From Nemertoderma westbladi (taxonomy: Eukaryota; Xenacoelomorpha; Nemertodermatida; Nemertodermatidae): a stretch of 49,574 nucleotides of DNA. A model generated the notes under the pieces. That model did not search any database and had not been told where the DNA came from. It worked only from the letters and a program-made list of their open reading frames with translations. The stretch spans positions 1-49,574 of the forward strand of contig JAUCBJ010005911.1 in assembly GCA_032718475.1 (NCBI GenBank). Direction: 5' to 3'. Positions 1 through 12,997 of the stretch are shown piece after piece; the stretch's first letter is position 1, and each line of letters opens with the position of its first letter. The position numbers and the translations under genes were made by a program.

Positions 1-1085
1 CCAAACTTATTGTACCAAACTCCTAGACCGAGAAATTCATCCCAGGAGGTATTATAACTGATTCTTATACTTGAGGTTTTACATACAAGCCTCCAACTAG
101 TAGGTCTATAACTTTTGGATAAAACTGACCTGCTAAAAAAATCCCATTGGTTTACGAACTACGAAGCTGCTCAGTTTTCATAGTAAAAGATCACAGATCA
201 TTGTTTCAGAATAGTAGCTTTGTAAATAAAATTGGGAATATTCCCTCTAAGTGATCTCAAATCATATTATCCAACAATTGGAATCCCGGAAGAATTCATT
301 ATACTACAATATCTACCGCTGCTACTAACCGTTATAATCCACCTGGTACATGTTATTATATTGCGCATTCAGCGGACACACAACTTTCACGATGTCACCC
401 ATCATAACACGCAGTAATGGACCTCCGACTGATAGCGACTCTTTGAAACTGAAATGGAAAACATGTTGATTTATTGATTTGGTGGGAAACGCTTTTCAAT
501 CGAATTAATTATATTTAAAAAAATACCAAGGCGGAATAATAATAAATAGAATTGGTGAAATTTGTTTTGACTTGAAGGGATACAGTAATGAAATATATCA
601 GAGCTGAAAACCTGCCAACTTGTGCGAAACGCATTAGGCCTACACTCGGCCTACACTCGGACAAAATAGTTGAATTTCATTTAATTGAAATTTGTGACAA
701 AAAAACAAGAACATTTTAACATTACATTCTCTCATCTATATATTGGTAAAAAACAACATAGAAAAAGTAATATTCTTGCTCACTAAATGTACTACAGAGA
801 ATGCACAGTTTTATACATTACATTAAAATAAAAATCATTAAATATTATTGTTTGTCATGTTAATTTTAGAAATAATTTAGCGTGAAAAAACTTTCAGTTA
901 AAATAGGAGTATTCGATACAAAAAAGGTATCGAGAAATACACGTAAATAAATATCGCTTTATTTCCCTCCGACTACAAGGAGTATAATATGTCCAGTGAT
1001 GTTAATTAAACATTAAGGGGTCAATTTGAAGAGATAAAATTGTATTTCAGTGAATTTTTAAATATATTTTTTTATATTCGAATAT
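1..1085. other. AT-rich region without a recognisable gene
   Basis: No domain, repeat family or RNA gene was recognised. A 61-codon frame at 232-417 has no recognisable motif and no splice context, so it is not called. Base composition is strongly AT-rich with short A and T runs. Confidence 0.6.
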
Positions 1086-1396
1086 TTATTTTGGGGCAGC
1101 ATTTTCCACCAGCCACTTTTTAACTGCAAACCGGGGACCGATAATTAAGCGGCACGTTGAGCCGCGAAAAGTATTCGGAGATGTTATCTCTCCTGCGTTC
1201 GGTGGTTCATTCATCCAGCGAGAGGTTACACTATCTACCGGGTTACCTTGACAACAATGGGCAAGAGGTGGGTGGGTTATGCGCTGATCTCCTGGCGAGG
1301 GGAGTCTGGGAAAATCAGCGGGTGGCGTCTTTTGAAGTGGCAACAATAAACGATGACGCCCCCCCCCCCCTCCCCAATATACGGTCAGGTCTGTAG
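1086..1396. other. GC-rich segment with overlapping open frames, unidentified
   Basis: This block is clearly richer in G and C than the surrounding several kilobases. It stays open on both strands: 86 codons on minus (1346 to 1086) and 79 codons on plus (1157-1396). Neither translation was recognised. The plus frame looks helical in its first half, and the minus frame ends in a basic, hydrophobic stretch. It ends near a 15-base C run at about 1359-1373. It could be an exon, a processed pseudogene or a mobile-element fragment. Strand and identity are undecided. Confidence 0.3.
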
Positions 1397-3160
1397 ATTA
1401 CATCACAGAGCAACTCGTATACACGTCAAGAAGATGCACTAGTCCACTAGAGTGCGGATTGCAGTTTGCGAACTTTGATATTTTGTTACATTTCGAACGT
1501 AATTATTTTGTTACTATTCTATTTATTATCTATACTTTATTATAATTAAAATCAGACCCTATTTCCAACAAGGGTAGGGCATCCATATATTTATCGGAAG
1601 ATTATCGAGATCCATCGGATCCATCTTATAGTTAAATACATGGGTCGGATGTAACGCTAATGCTCTTCAAATTAGAAATAAATTAAATTACTTTTATTTT
1701 AAAATAACTGATTATTTTCAATATATTAATAATGCCGCAGGCTCAGGACCTTATGTCACCCTCACCCAATGTCAAGCTATAAAGTTTTACAGAGATAACA
1801 TAAAGTTTTTTGATGAGAAACACAAAGGAAATGCCTTGGATTGACTGGGTAGCAGCTGTTTCTGTTTCGGTTATGATGTGAGAATTCCTAATTCAATGAA
1901 TGACGGCCGAGGGTGTCAGGCCTAATTGAAAATCGGGGCGAAAATCAATTTACTGATTACAATGCCGATATATCAATTAGAAAATCAACTGCATGATAGA
2001 TATATTTATCCTATACTATTTAATTTGAAGGCCATTTTCGGAATTCCAATCAATCAACGAGTTATAATCGGCTAATTAAAAGGGCTAATAATTCGATAGC
2101 CAAAGGGACATGTGTGGCAGTGATTGACAGCTAGCTGAAGCAAGTAAGGAATAGATACGATTCGAATTCCCGGCACACCAATCTGGTTGCATGCGGAACT
2201 CAGCAAACAGAATTTTCAGCAACATTAAGTTAAATTAATTTTGACAGAGTTGGATCCTCTTCTCTCAGAACTGCGGGTTTACTATGCGTATAACCTAGGC
2301 GTCGAAAACCTAAAGCACAAAGTGTGTTTTTGATTTTGCTTTTAGCGTTTCATGTTGCAATATCACGCAAAGAGAAAGATGAAAGCATGTCAACCACACT
2401 GTAAGTAATATTAAAAGATATTAATAAGGAATAGTAGTTCATTAAAAGGGCTACATAGAATGATGTATGGAATTTATAATTTGAGAGCTTTCATCTTGAA
2501 AAGGATTTAATATAAATAATCCTCGACAATTTATAAAAAATAAATTATTGAATGTAGGTTGAGACAGGCAATGAATATCAAAGTTCCGTTTGTAGGAACT
2601 GCCTGCAATGAGATTTCAACCATCGGTTGGTTACACATGCAAGCGAGCTGATGAAGCGAATAACAACAGAGAAATAAGCAATCGTTTGGGTGATCGATAC
2701 AATCGATATTCCATGTTCGCTAGCTCCATAGCCCAGAAACAAATTATTAGCAATAAAAAAAAGAATAAGAAATTCTAAACAGGCTGCTGATCTGATGATC
2801 CTTTAGAAAAACATGATCATTATTTTTTATTGTTTACATGTTCCAATGCGGCATCTGTAGCTGCCAAATAAAAGGCTCTTATCTTCCCATAATAATACAC
2901 AATTTTTAACACCGGGTGTGGTCAGCATTTCGTATGCAATCATATAGTTAGTAAGTGGAACTCAAATTACATGATGTTTACTAAATGAGTAATTGTTCCA
3001 CGTTCAGTATGGAATATCAATTTATGTCGTGTGTGACTAAGATTAACCTTTCACTGCTTATTAGTGTGGCAAATAAAATAATTATTTTGTTTTTCTCAAC
3101 TAGCACTTTTCCCACCACTGTACAGTACATCATGTCCTGGAATAGTGTCGTTATACAGGT
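1397..3160. other. Non-coding AT-rich stretch
   Basis: Only very short open frames occur. No tandem repeat, long inverted repeat or recognisable gene was seen. Confidence 0.55.
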
Positions 3161-3161
3161 A

Positions 3162-3757
3162 CCTCCCCCCACCCCAAATTTTTCTACAAATCGTAATGAG
3201 ATTGCATGAAATTTGAAACAGAGATAGTTTCACCGCCCGACCACCGACTGGGTGAGCCAGAATTTTTATTTTTGGTTTCAATCTTTAGCTACAAGCGTTT
3301 ACAAAAGTGTCTCCGGCGATATTTCAAAGGTAACAGTGCAATCATTCTTCAACCTTATTGTGATTTGATGGTACCAATAGAAAGCTGCCCTTTCAAGGAT
3401 TCGAAATATGTAAAACCATTTGAATTTTTTGCGAAATAGCTGAGTAATGCATGGCATTCGAAAGTTTCATTTATTTATTTGCTTCCCCTGCAGGCCATTT
3501 ATTATTTATGTTATTAATATAATATTATATTTATTCTATTATATTCTTCTCACTATAAGGTTGAAGAATGATTGTGACCTGTGAAATATCGCCGGTGACA
3601 CCTTTTTCAAAAATTTGTAGCTAAAGATTGAAACCGAAAATAAAAATTCTGGCTCACCCAGTCAGTGGTCGGGAGGTGAAACTATCTCTGTTTCAAATTT
3701 CATGCAATCTCATTAAGATTTGTAGAACAATTGGAGGGGGGGGGGGGGGGGGGGAGG
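3162..3757. mobile_element. Foldback / MITE-like element with ~200-bp inverted arms
   Basis: Two arms of roughly 200 bp, about 3162-3363 and 3550-3755, are near-complete reverse complements. They share the segment around ATTGCATGAAATTTGAAAC and the CACCGCCCGACCACCGACTG block in inverted form. They flank an AT-rich centre of about 190 bp. The outer ends are C-rich on the left and a long G run on the right (about 3737-3765). No transposase is present, so this looks like a non-autonomous foldback element. Short open frames at 2985-3439 fall partly in the arms and are not believed. Confidence 0.7.
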
Positions 3758-3779
3758 GGGGGTAATAGTGTAATATAGC

Positions 3780-4024
3780 AGACACATCCAACACTTACAG
3801 ACTTACACAGGAATTGAAGGTTGGGTGCGATCTTCGCCCGATTGCCTGCGGGAAAGGAGCAGGTTACAGAGACGGCTTTTTCTATAATTCGTATTTTTCC
3901 ACATTTATCTTTATTAAGTATTTTATAGGGCTTATTTCTATTTTATAACCTGTATAGATTCTTATTCGTTTATTGTTTTGGTTAGAATCAGCCCTTCTGA
4001 AACTAGTGGTTTTAGTGAAATAGT
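3780..4024. repeat. Dispersed repeat fragment flanking the satellite
   Basis: This stretch matches the reverse complement of about 19030-19160. Shared landmarks are a TTTATCTTTATTAAGT block, a TTATAACCTGTA block, and GTTTATTGTTTTGGTTAGA followed by CAGCCCTTCTG. Related sequence also occurs near 20870, 21170, 23603 and 26390. In the 19-kb copy the same element runs directly into one 53-bp satellite monomer, as it does here. Confidence 0.7.
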
Positions 4025-7000
4025 ATTCTTCACATGGGGGTAAACTGCAAAGTGAAATATAACAGCAGAAAGTCTGGTATTCTTTACATGGGGGGGTAAC
4101 TGCAAAGTGAAATATAACGGCAGAAAGTCTGGTATTCTTTACATGGGGGTAACTGCAAAGTGAAATATAACAGCAGAAAGTCTGGTATTCTTTACATGGG
4201 GGTAACTGCAAAGTGAAATATAACGGCAGAAAGTCTGGTATTCTTTACATGGGGGTAACTGCAAAGTGAAATATAACAGCAGAAAGTCTGGTATTCTTTA
4301 CATGGGGGTAACTGCAAAGTGAAATATAACAGCAGAAAGTCTGGTATTCTTTACATGGGGGTAACTGCAAAGTGAAATATAACAGCAGAAAGTCTGGTAT
4401 TCTTTACATGGGGGTAACTGCAAAGTGAAATATAACGGCAGAAAGTCTGGTATTCTTTACATGGGGGTAACTGCAAAGTGAAATATAACAGCAGAAAGTC
4501 TGGTATTCTTTACATGGGGGTAACTGCAAAGTGAAATATAACGGCAGAAATTCTGGTATTCTTTACATGGGGGTAACTGCAAAGTTAAATATAACGACAG
4601 AAAGTCTGGTATTCTTTACATGGAGGTAACTGCAAAGTGAAATATAACGGCAGAAATTCTGGTATTCTTCACATGGGGGTAACTGCAAAGTGAAATATAA
4701 CGGCAGAAAGTCTGGTATTCTTCACATGGGGGTAACTGCAAAGTGAAATATAACAGCAGAAAGTCTGGTATTCTTTACATGGGGGGGTAACTGCAAAGTG
4801 AAATATAACGGCAGAAAGTCTGGTATTCTTCACATGGGGGTAACTGCAAAGTGAAATATAACAGCAGAAATTCTGGTATTCTTTACATGGGGGTAACTGC
4901 AAAGTGAAATATAACAGCAGAAAGTCTGGTATTCTTCACATGGGGGTAACTGCAAAGTGAAATATAACAGCAGAAAGTCTGGTATTCTTCACATGGGGGT
5001 AACTGCAAAGTGAAATATAACAGCAGAAAGTCTGGTATTCTTTACATGGGGGTAACTGCAAAGTGAAATATAACAGCAGAAAGTCTGGTATTCTTTACAT
5101 GGGGGTAACTGCAAAGTGAAATATAACAGCAGAAAGTCTGGTATTCTTTACATGGGGGTAACTGCAAAGTGAAATATAACGGCAGAAAGTCTGGTATTCT
5201 TTACATGGGGGTAACTGCAAAGTGAAATATAACAGCAGAAAGTCTGGTATTCTTTACATGGGGGGGGGGGGTAACTGCAAAGTGAAATATAACGGCAGAA
5301 AGTCTGGTATTCTTTACATGGGGGTAACTGCAAAGTTAAATATAACGACAGAAAGTCTGGTATTCTTTACATGGAGGTAACTGCAAAGTGAAATATAACG
5401 GCATAAATTCTGGTATTCTTCACATGGGGGTAACTGCAAAGTGAAATATAACGGCAGAAAGTCTGGTATTCTTCACATGGGGGTAACTGCAAAGTGAAAT
5501 ATAACAGCAGAAAGTCTGGTATTCTTTACATGGGGGTAAACTGCAAAGTGAAATATAACGGCAGAAAGTCTGGTATTCTTCACATGGGGGTAACTGCAAA
5601 GTGAAATATAACAGCAGAAATTCTGGTATTCTTTACATGGGGGTAACTGCAAAGTGAAATATAACAGCAGAAAGTCTGGTATTCTTCACATGGGGGTAAC
5701 TGCAAAGTGAAATATAACAGCAGAAAGTCTGGTATTCTTCACATGGGGGTAACTGCAAAGTGAAATATAACAGCAGAAAGTCTGGTATTCTTTACATGGG
5801 GGTAACTGCAAAGTGAAATATAACAGCAGAAAGTCTGGTATTCTTCACATGGGGGTAACTGCAAAGTGAAATATAACAGCAGAAAGTCTGGTATTCTTCA
5901 CATGGGGGTAACTGCAAAGTGAAATATAACAGCAGAAAGTCTGGTATTCTTTACATGGGGGTAACTGCAAAGTGAAATATAACAGCAGAAAGTCTGGTAT
6001 TCTTTACATGGGGGTAACTGCAAAGTGAAATATAACAGCAGAAAGTCTGGTACTCTTTACATGGGGGTAACTGCAAAGTGAAATATAACGGTAGAAAGTC
6101 TGGTATTCTTCACATGGGGGTAACTGCAAAGTGAAATATAACGGCAGAAAGTCTGGTATTCTTCACATGGGGGTAACTGCAAAGTGAAATATAACAGCAG
6201 AAAGTCTGGTACTCTTTACATGGGGGTAACTGCAAAGTGAAATATAACGGTAGAAAGTCTGGTATTCTTCACATGGGGGTAACTGCAAAGTGAAATATAA
6301 CAGCAGAAAGTCTGGTATTCTTTACATGGGGGTAACTGCAAAGTGAAATATAACAGCAGAAAGTCTGGTATTCTTTACATGGGGGTAACTGCAAAGTGAA
6401 ATATAACAGCAGAAAGTCTGGTATTCTTTACATGGGGGTAACTGCAAAGTGAAATATAACGGAAGAAAGTCTGGTATTCTTTACATGGGGTAAACTGCAA
6501 AGTGAAATATAACGGCAGAAAGTCTGGTATTCTTTACATCGGGGTAACTGCAAAGTGAAATATAACAGCAGAAAGTCTGGTATTCTTTACATGGGGGTAA
6601 CTGCAAAGTGAAATATAACAGCAGAAAGTCTGGTATTCTTTACATGGGGGTAACTGCAAAGTGAAATATAACAGCAGAAAGTCTGGTATTCTTTACATGG
6701 GGGTAACTGCAAAGTGAAATATAACAGCAGAAAGTCTGGTATTCTTCACATGGGGGTAACTGCAAAGTTAAATATAAAAGCAGAAAGTCTGGTATTCTTT
6801 ACATGGAGGTAACTGCAAAGTTAAATATAACAGCAGAAAGTCTGGTATTCTTCACATGGGGGTAACTGCAAAGTGAAATATAACAGCAGAAAGTCTGGTA
6901 TTCTTCACATGGGGGTAACTGCAAAGTTAAATATAACAGCAGAAAGTCTGGTATTCTTCACATGGGGGTAACTGCAAAGTGAAATATAACAGCAGAAAGT

Positions 7001-10000
7001 CTGGTATTCTTTACATTTCTTTACATGGGGGTAACTGCAAAGTTAAATATAACAGCAGAAAGTCTGACGGTATTCTTCACATGGGGGTAACTGCAAAGTG
7101 AAATATAACAGCAGAAAGTCTGGTATTCTTTACATGGGGGTAACTGCAAAGTGAAATATAACAGCAGGAAGTCTGGTATTCTTCACATGGGGGTAACTGC
7201 AAAGTTAAATATAAAAGCAGAAATTCTGGTATTCTTTACATGGGGGTAACTGCAAAGTGAAATATAACGGCAGAAATTCTGGTATTCTTTACATGGGGGT
7301 AAATGCAAAGTGAAATATAACGGCAGAAATTCTGGTATTCTTTACATGGGGGTAACTGCAAAGTGAAATATAAAAGCAGAAAGTCTGGTATTCTTTACAT
7401 GGGGGTAACTGCAAAGTGAAATATAAAAGCAGAAAGTCTGGTATTCTTTACATGGAGGTAACTGCAAAGTGAAATATAACGGCAGAAAGTCTGGTATTCT
7501 TTACATGGGGGTAACTGCAAAGTGAAATATAAAAGCAGAAAGTCTGGCTCATTCTTTACATGGGGGTAACTGCAAAGTGAAATATAACAGCAGAAAGTCT
7601 GGTATTCTTTACATGGGGGTAACTGCAAAGTGAAATATAACAGCAGAAAGTCTGGTATTCTTTACATGGGGGTAACTGCAAAGTGAAATATAACAGCAGG
7701 AAGTCTGGTATTCTTCACATGGGGGTAACTGCAAAGTTAAATATAACAGCAGAAAGTCTGGTATTCTTCACATGGGGGTAACTGCAAAGTGAAATATAAC
7801 AGCAGAAAGTCTGGTATTCTTTACATTTCTTTACATGGGGGTAACTGCAAAGTTAAATATAACAGCAGAAAGTCTGGTATTCTTCACATGGGGGTAACTG
7901 CAAAGTGAAATATAACAGCAGAAAGTCTGGTATTCTTTACATGGGGGTAACTGCAAAGTGAAATATAACAGCAGAAAGTCTGGTATTCTTCACATGGGGG
8001 TAACTGCAAAGTGAAATATAAAAGCAGAAAGTCTGGTATTCTTTACATGGAGGTAACTGCAAAGTGAAATATAACGGCAGAAAGTCTGGTATTCTTTACA
8101 TGGGGGTAACTGCAAAGTGAAATATAACGGCAGAAAGTCTGGTATTCTTTACATGGGGGTAACTGCAAAGTGAAATATAAAAGCAGAAAGTCTGGTATTC
8201 TTTACATGGGGGTAACTGCAAAGTGAAATATAAAAGCAGAAAGTCTGGTATTCTTTACATGGAGGTAACTGCAAAGTGAAATATAACGGCAGAAAGTCTG
8301 GTATTCTTTACATGGGGGTAACTGCAAAGTGAAATATAACAGCAGAAAGTCTGGTATTCTTTACATGGGGGTAACTGCAAAGTGAAATATAAAAGCAGAA
8401 AGTCTGGTATTCTTTACATGGGGGTAACTGCAAAGTGAAATATAAAAGCAGAAAGTCTGGTATTCTTTACATGGGGGTAACTGCAAAGTGAAATATAAAA
8501 GCAGAAAGTCTGGTATTCTTTACATGGGGGTAACTGCAAAGTGAAATATAACAGCAGAAAGTCTGGTACTCTTTACATGGGGGTAACTGCAAAGTGAAAT
8601 ATAACGGTAGAAAGTCTGGTATTCTTCACATGGGGGTAACTGCAAAGTGAAATATAACGGCAGAAAGTCTGGTATTCTTCACATGGGGGTAACTGCAAAG
8701 TGAAATATAACAGCAGAAAGTCTGGTATTCTTCACATGGGGGTAACTGCAAAGTTAAATATAAAAGCAGAAATTCTGGTATTCTTTACATGGGGGTAACT
8801 GCAAAGTGAAATATAACGGCAGAAAGTCTGGTATTCTTTACATGGGGGTAAATGCAAAGTGAAATATAACGGCAGAAATTCTGGTATTCTTTACATGGGG
8901 GTAACTGCAAAGTGAAATATAAAAGCAGAAAGTCTGGTATTCTTTACATGGGGGTAACTGCAAAGTGAAATATAAAAGCAGAAAGTCTGGTATTCTTTAC
9001 ATGGAGGTAACTGCAAAGTGAAATATAACGGCAGAAAGTCTGGTATTCTTTACATGGGGGTAACTGCAAAGTGAAATATAAAAGCAGAAATTCTGGTATT
9101 CTTTACATGGGGGTAACTGCAAAGTGAAATATAAAAGCAGAAAGTCTGGTATTCTTTACATGGGGGTAACTGCAAAGTGAAATATAAAAGCAGAAAGTCT
9201 GGTATTCTTTACATGGGGGTAACTGCAAAGTGAAATATAACAGCAGAAAGTCTGGTATTCTTTACATGGGTGTAACTGCAAAGTGAAATATAACAGCAGA
9301 AAGTCTGGTATTCTTTACATGGGGGTAACTGCAAAGTGAAATATAACAGCAGAAAGTCTGGTATTCTTTACATGGGGGTAACTGCAAAGTGAAATATAAA
9401 AGCAGAAAGTCTGGTATTCTTTACATGGAGGTAACTGCAAAGTGAAATATAACGGCAGAAAGTCTGGTATTCTTTACATGGGGGTAACTGCAAAGTGAAA
9501 TATAACAGCAGAAAGTCTGGTATTCTTTACATGGGGGTAACTGCAAAGTGAAATATAAAAGCAGAAAGTCTGGTATTCTTTACATGGGGGTAACTGCAAA
9601 GTGAAATATAAAAGCAGAAAGTCTGGTATTCTTTACATGGAGGTAACTGCAAAGTGAAATATAACGGCAGAAAGTCTGGTATTCTTTACATGGGGGTAAC
9701 TGCAAAGTGAAATATAACGGCAGAAAGTCTGGTATTCTTTACATGGGGGTAACTGCAAAGTGAAATATAAAAGCAGAAAGTCTGGTATTCTTTACATGGG
9801 GGTAACTGCAAAGTGAAATATAAAAGCAGAAAGTCTGGTATTCTTTACATGGGGGTAACTGCAAAGTGAAATATAAAAGCAGAAAGTCTGGTATTCTTTA
9901 CATGGGGGTAACTGCAAAGTGAAATATAAAAGCAGAAAGTCTGGTATTATTTACATGGGGGTAACTGCAAAGTGAAATATAAAAGCAGAAAGTCTGGTAT

Positions 10001-11866
10001 TCTTTACATGGGGGTAACTGCAAAGTGAAATATAAAAGCAGAAAGTCTGGTATTCTTTACATGGGGGTAACTGCAAAGTGAAATATAAAAGCAGAAAGTC
10101 TGGTATTCTTTACATGGGGGTAACTGCAAAGTGAAATATAACAGCAGAAAGTCTGGTACTCTTTACATGGGGGTAACTGCAAAGTGAAATATAACGGTAG
10201 AAAGTCTGGTATTCTTCACATGGGGGTAACTGCAAAGTGAAATATAACGGCAGAAAGTCTGGTATTCTTCACATGGGGGTAACTGCAAAGTGAAATATAA
10301 CAGCAGAAAGTCTGGTACTCTTTACATGGGGGTAACTGCAAAGTGAAATATAACGGTAGAAAGTCTGGTATTCTTCACATGGGGGTAACTGCAAAGTGAA
10401 ATATAACAGCAGAAAGTCTGGTATTCTTTACATGGGGGTAACTGCAAAGTGAAATATAACAGCAGAAAGTCGGGTATTCTTTACATGGGGGTAACTGCAA
10501 AGTGAAATATAACAGCAGAAAGTCTGGTATTCTTTACATGGGGGTAACTGCAAAGTGAAATATAACGGAAGAAAGTCTGGTATTCTTTACATGGGGTAAA
10601 CTGCAAAGTGAAATATAACGGCAGAAAGTCTGGTATTCTTTACATCGGGGTAACTGCAAAGTGAAATATAACAGCAGAAAGTCTGGTATTCTTTACATGG
10701 GGGTAACTGCAAAGTGAAATATAACAGCAGAAAGTCTGGTATTCTTTACATGGGGGTAACTGCAAAGTGAAATATAACAGCAGAAAGTCTGGTATTCTTT
10801 ACATGGGGGTAACTGCAAAGTGAAATATAACAGCAGAAAGTCTGGTATTCTTCACATGGGGGTAACTGCAAAGTTAAATATAAAAGCAGAAAGTCTGGTA
10901 TTCTTTACATGGAGGTAACTGCAAAGTTAAATATAACAGCAGAAAGTCTGGTATTCTTCACATGGGGGTAACTGCAAAGTGAAATATAACAGCAGAAAGT
11001 CTGGTATTCTTCACATGGGGGTAACTGCAAAGTTAAATATAACAGCAGAAAGTCTGGTATTCTTCACATGGGGGTAACTGCAAAGTGAAATATAACAGCA
11101 GAAAGTCTGGTATTCTTTACATGGAGGTAACTGCAAAGTGAAATATAACGGCAGAAAGTCTGGTATTCTTTACATGGGGGTAACTGCAAAGTTAAATATA
11201 ACAGCAGAAAGTCTGGTATTCTTTACATGGGGGTAACTGCAAAGTGAAATATAACGGCAGAAAGTCTGGTATTCTTTACATGGGGGTAACTGCAAAGTGA
11301 AATATAAAAGCAGAAAGTCTGGTATTCTTTACATGGGGGGTAACTGCAAAGTGAAATATAAAAGCAGAAAGTCTGGTATTCTTTACATGGGGGTAACTGC
11401 AAAGTGAAATATAAAAGCAGAAAGTCTGGTATTCTTTACATGGGGGTAACTGCAAAGTGAAATATAAAAGCAGAAAGTCTGGTATTCTTTACATGGAGGT
11501 AACTGCAAAGTGAAATATAACGGCAGAAAGTCTGGTATTCTTTACATGGGGGTAACTGCAAAGTGAAATATAAAAGCAGAAAGTCTGGTATTCTTTACAT
11601 GGGGGTAACTGCAAAGTGAAATATAAAAGCAGAAAGTCTGGTATTCTTTACATGGGGGTAACTGCAAAGTGAAATATAAAAGCAGAAAGTCTGGTATTCT
11701 TTACATGGGGGTAACTGCAAAGTGAAATATAACAGCAGAAAGTCTGGTATTCTTTACATGGGTGTAACTGCAAAGTGAAATATAACGGCAGAAAGTCTGG
11801 TATTCTTTACATGGGGGTAACTGCAAAGTGAAATATAACGGCAGAAAGTCTGGTATTCTTTACAGG
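4025..11866. repeat. 53-bp satellite array, about 148 copies
   Basis: Head-to-tail 53-bp monomers contain ATGGGGGTAACTGC, AAAGTGAAATATAAC, GCAGAAAGTCTG and GTATTCTTTAC. Variable positions are the trinucleotide before GCAG (ACA, ACG or AAA), TTTAC versus TTCAC, GTGAAAT versus GTTAAAT, and the length of the G run. No spacers of unrelated sequence occur. Because 53 is not a multiple of three and the unit has few stops on minus, short spurious frames recur. The array ends abruptly at about 11866, where GGGGCCGAAGATGGCC begins. Longer blocks are themselves duplicated inside the array. Confidence 0.97.
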
Positions 11867-12670
11867 GGCCGAAGATGGCCGCGGACGAAGCTTTCTCGTG
11901 GCCGATGTTTATTGCGTGCCGAATTTAACTATAACCTCTACAATAAATTTAACATATTATTTATTGTCCTGTAATTATTCCAAATTTGTTATTGTTACTT
12001 TTTAATAGTTTGATGTAACATAATTTTAAATAAATTAAAAGATTGAAAGACCTTCTATAAAAAAAAATAGACGGGTGGTAGAAACTGTATAGAGAGGGGC
12101 GCTTATAGCTCAACAGCCAATCAATCATTAGAAGGTGTGATTACCAATCAGATTACCGGTCAGTAAACTTATTGACCGGTTTTTTTAGGATAGCTTCTAC
12201 CACTGACATCTCTAAGCCAAACGGACTGACGTGTCCCATTTCCTTTCACCTTCAGCAAGCATTGAGTACCTCCCTGTACTGCTTTGGTTACAAATTAAAT
12301 TACACTAAGTTTCCCATGTGAAAAAACATGTTTTTTGTGTTCAATGTTGCACTGCCATGTTTGACATGTTTTTTTGAATGCAAGAATATTTCTATTTGAC
12401 ATGTTTCCTGTTAACAGTTACCAGATTGTGTGAGTAACTTGTTCTTAAATTTATCGGTTATGGGAATTTAACAGAATAATTATGATTGCTTGTCCTTTAT
12501 TATAAGACCAAATAAAAGAAACACATATCAGTTAGTTACAGTGCTACTGCACACATTTTCAATTTGACCAGAACACACACCACCACAGGCACTATTACGT
12601 ACATGTAAGCATGATGTTTAAACCAGAAAGTAATCAATGTTAGTAAATTAACACATTTCAACTTCACACC
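11867..12670. other. Unique-looking AT-rich spacer
   Basis: It starts with a short GC-rich stretch (GAAGATGGCC and TTTATTGCGTGCC). Related words occur near 17318 and 17731, so this may be another end of the dispersed repeat family. No gene was seen in the remainder. Confidence 0.4.
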
Positions 12671-12675
12671 ACTCC

Positions 12676-12684
12676 ATTATATAA
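12676..12684 (+). promoter_or_regulatory. Possible TATA box of the secreted-peptide gene
   Basis: A TATATAAAA-type sequence in CATTATATAAAATG lies about 125 bp upstream of the ATG at 12803. That would give a 5' UTR of roughly 95 nt if initiation is about 30 bp downstream. Such words are common in AT-rich DNA, so this is only suggestive. Confidence 0.3.
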
Positions 12685-12802
12685 AATGTAAGCATCTAAA
12701 AGGCCATGTCCAAATTAATTATCTTAGTTCGGTATTCTGTGTATTAGCGAGGAATTTTAGTTCGAAACTCAACCATTTAAGCTCAGACAACGCACCGCCA
12801 AA

Positions 12803-12991
12803 ATGAAGTCTCTCATTTTATTTTTGTTAGTTTTGACGGTTGCTATGGCAATTCCCAATAATATAAATTCTCGAGACGTTGTGCGAAGCGAAAGAGACAG
12901 CGACCGAGTGTTGTCGGCGCGACAGTTCACTGATTGGCCGCCTGAGGGACCGTTTCCAGAAGGGCCTTTTCCAGAATCCCCATTTCCATAG
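12803..12991 (+). CDS. Putative small secreted peptide precursor, 62 aa
   Basis: The protein begins with a textbook signal peptide: a Lys at position 3, then a run of Leu, Ile, Val and Phe to about residue 14, and a small-residue cleavage site after MAMA-like residues near 16-17. The mature part is polar and charged (residues 18-45) and ends in a proline-rich tail built from repeats of P-E-G-P-F-P type (residues 47-62). The start context GCCAAAATGA is favourable. A good donor (GTGAGT at 12998) follows the stop by six bases, an acceptor-like TTTTATAG ends at 13275, and AATAAA lies at 13390. This is the only plausible host gene in the window. The family is not recognised; a toxin, antimicrobial, neuropeptide or matrix peptide cannot be separated. 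It could be chance, but signal sequence and gene signals agree. Confidence 0.55.
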   Translation: MKSLILFLLVLTVAMAIPNNINSRDVVRSERDSDRVLSARQFTDWPPEGPFPEGPFPESPFP

Positions 12992-12997
12992 TAACCG

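Noticed and set aside
232-417. Small membrane protein gene
   Set aside because: A chance frame in AT-rich DNA; hydrophobicity follows base composition and there are no gene signals.
2646-2670. Second hammerhead core (CTGATGAAGCG)
   Set aside because: No GAAA at the right distance and no stem II or stem I pairing.
4025-11866. CRISPR array
   Set aside because: Units are head-to-tail with no unique spacers, the genome is eukaryotic and no cas genes are present; it is a satellite.
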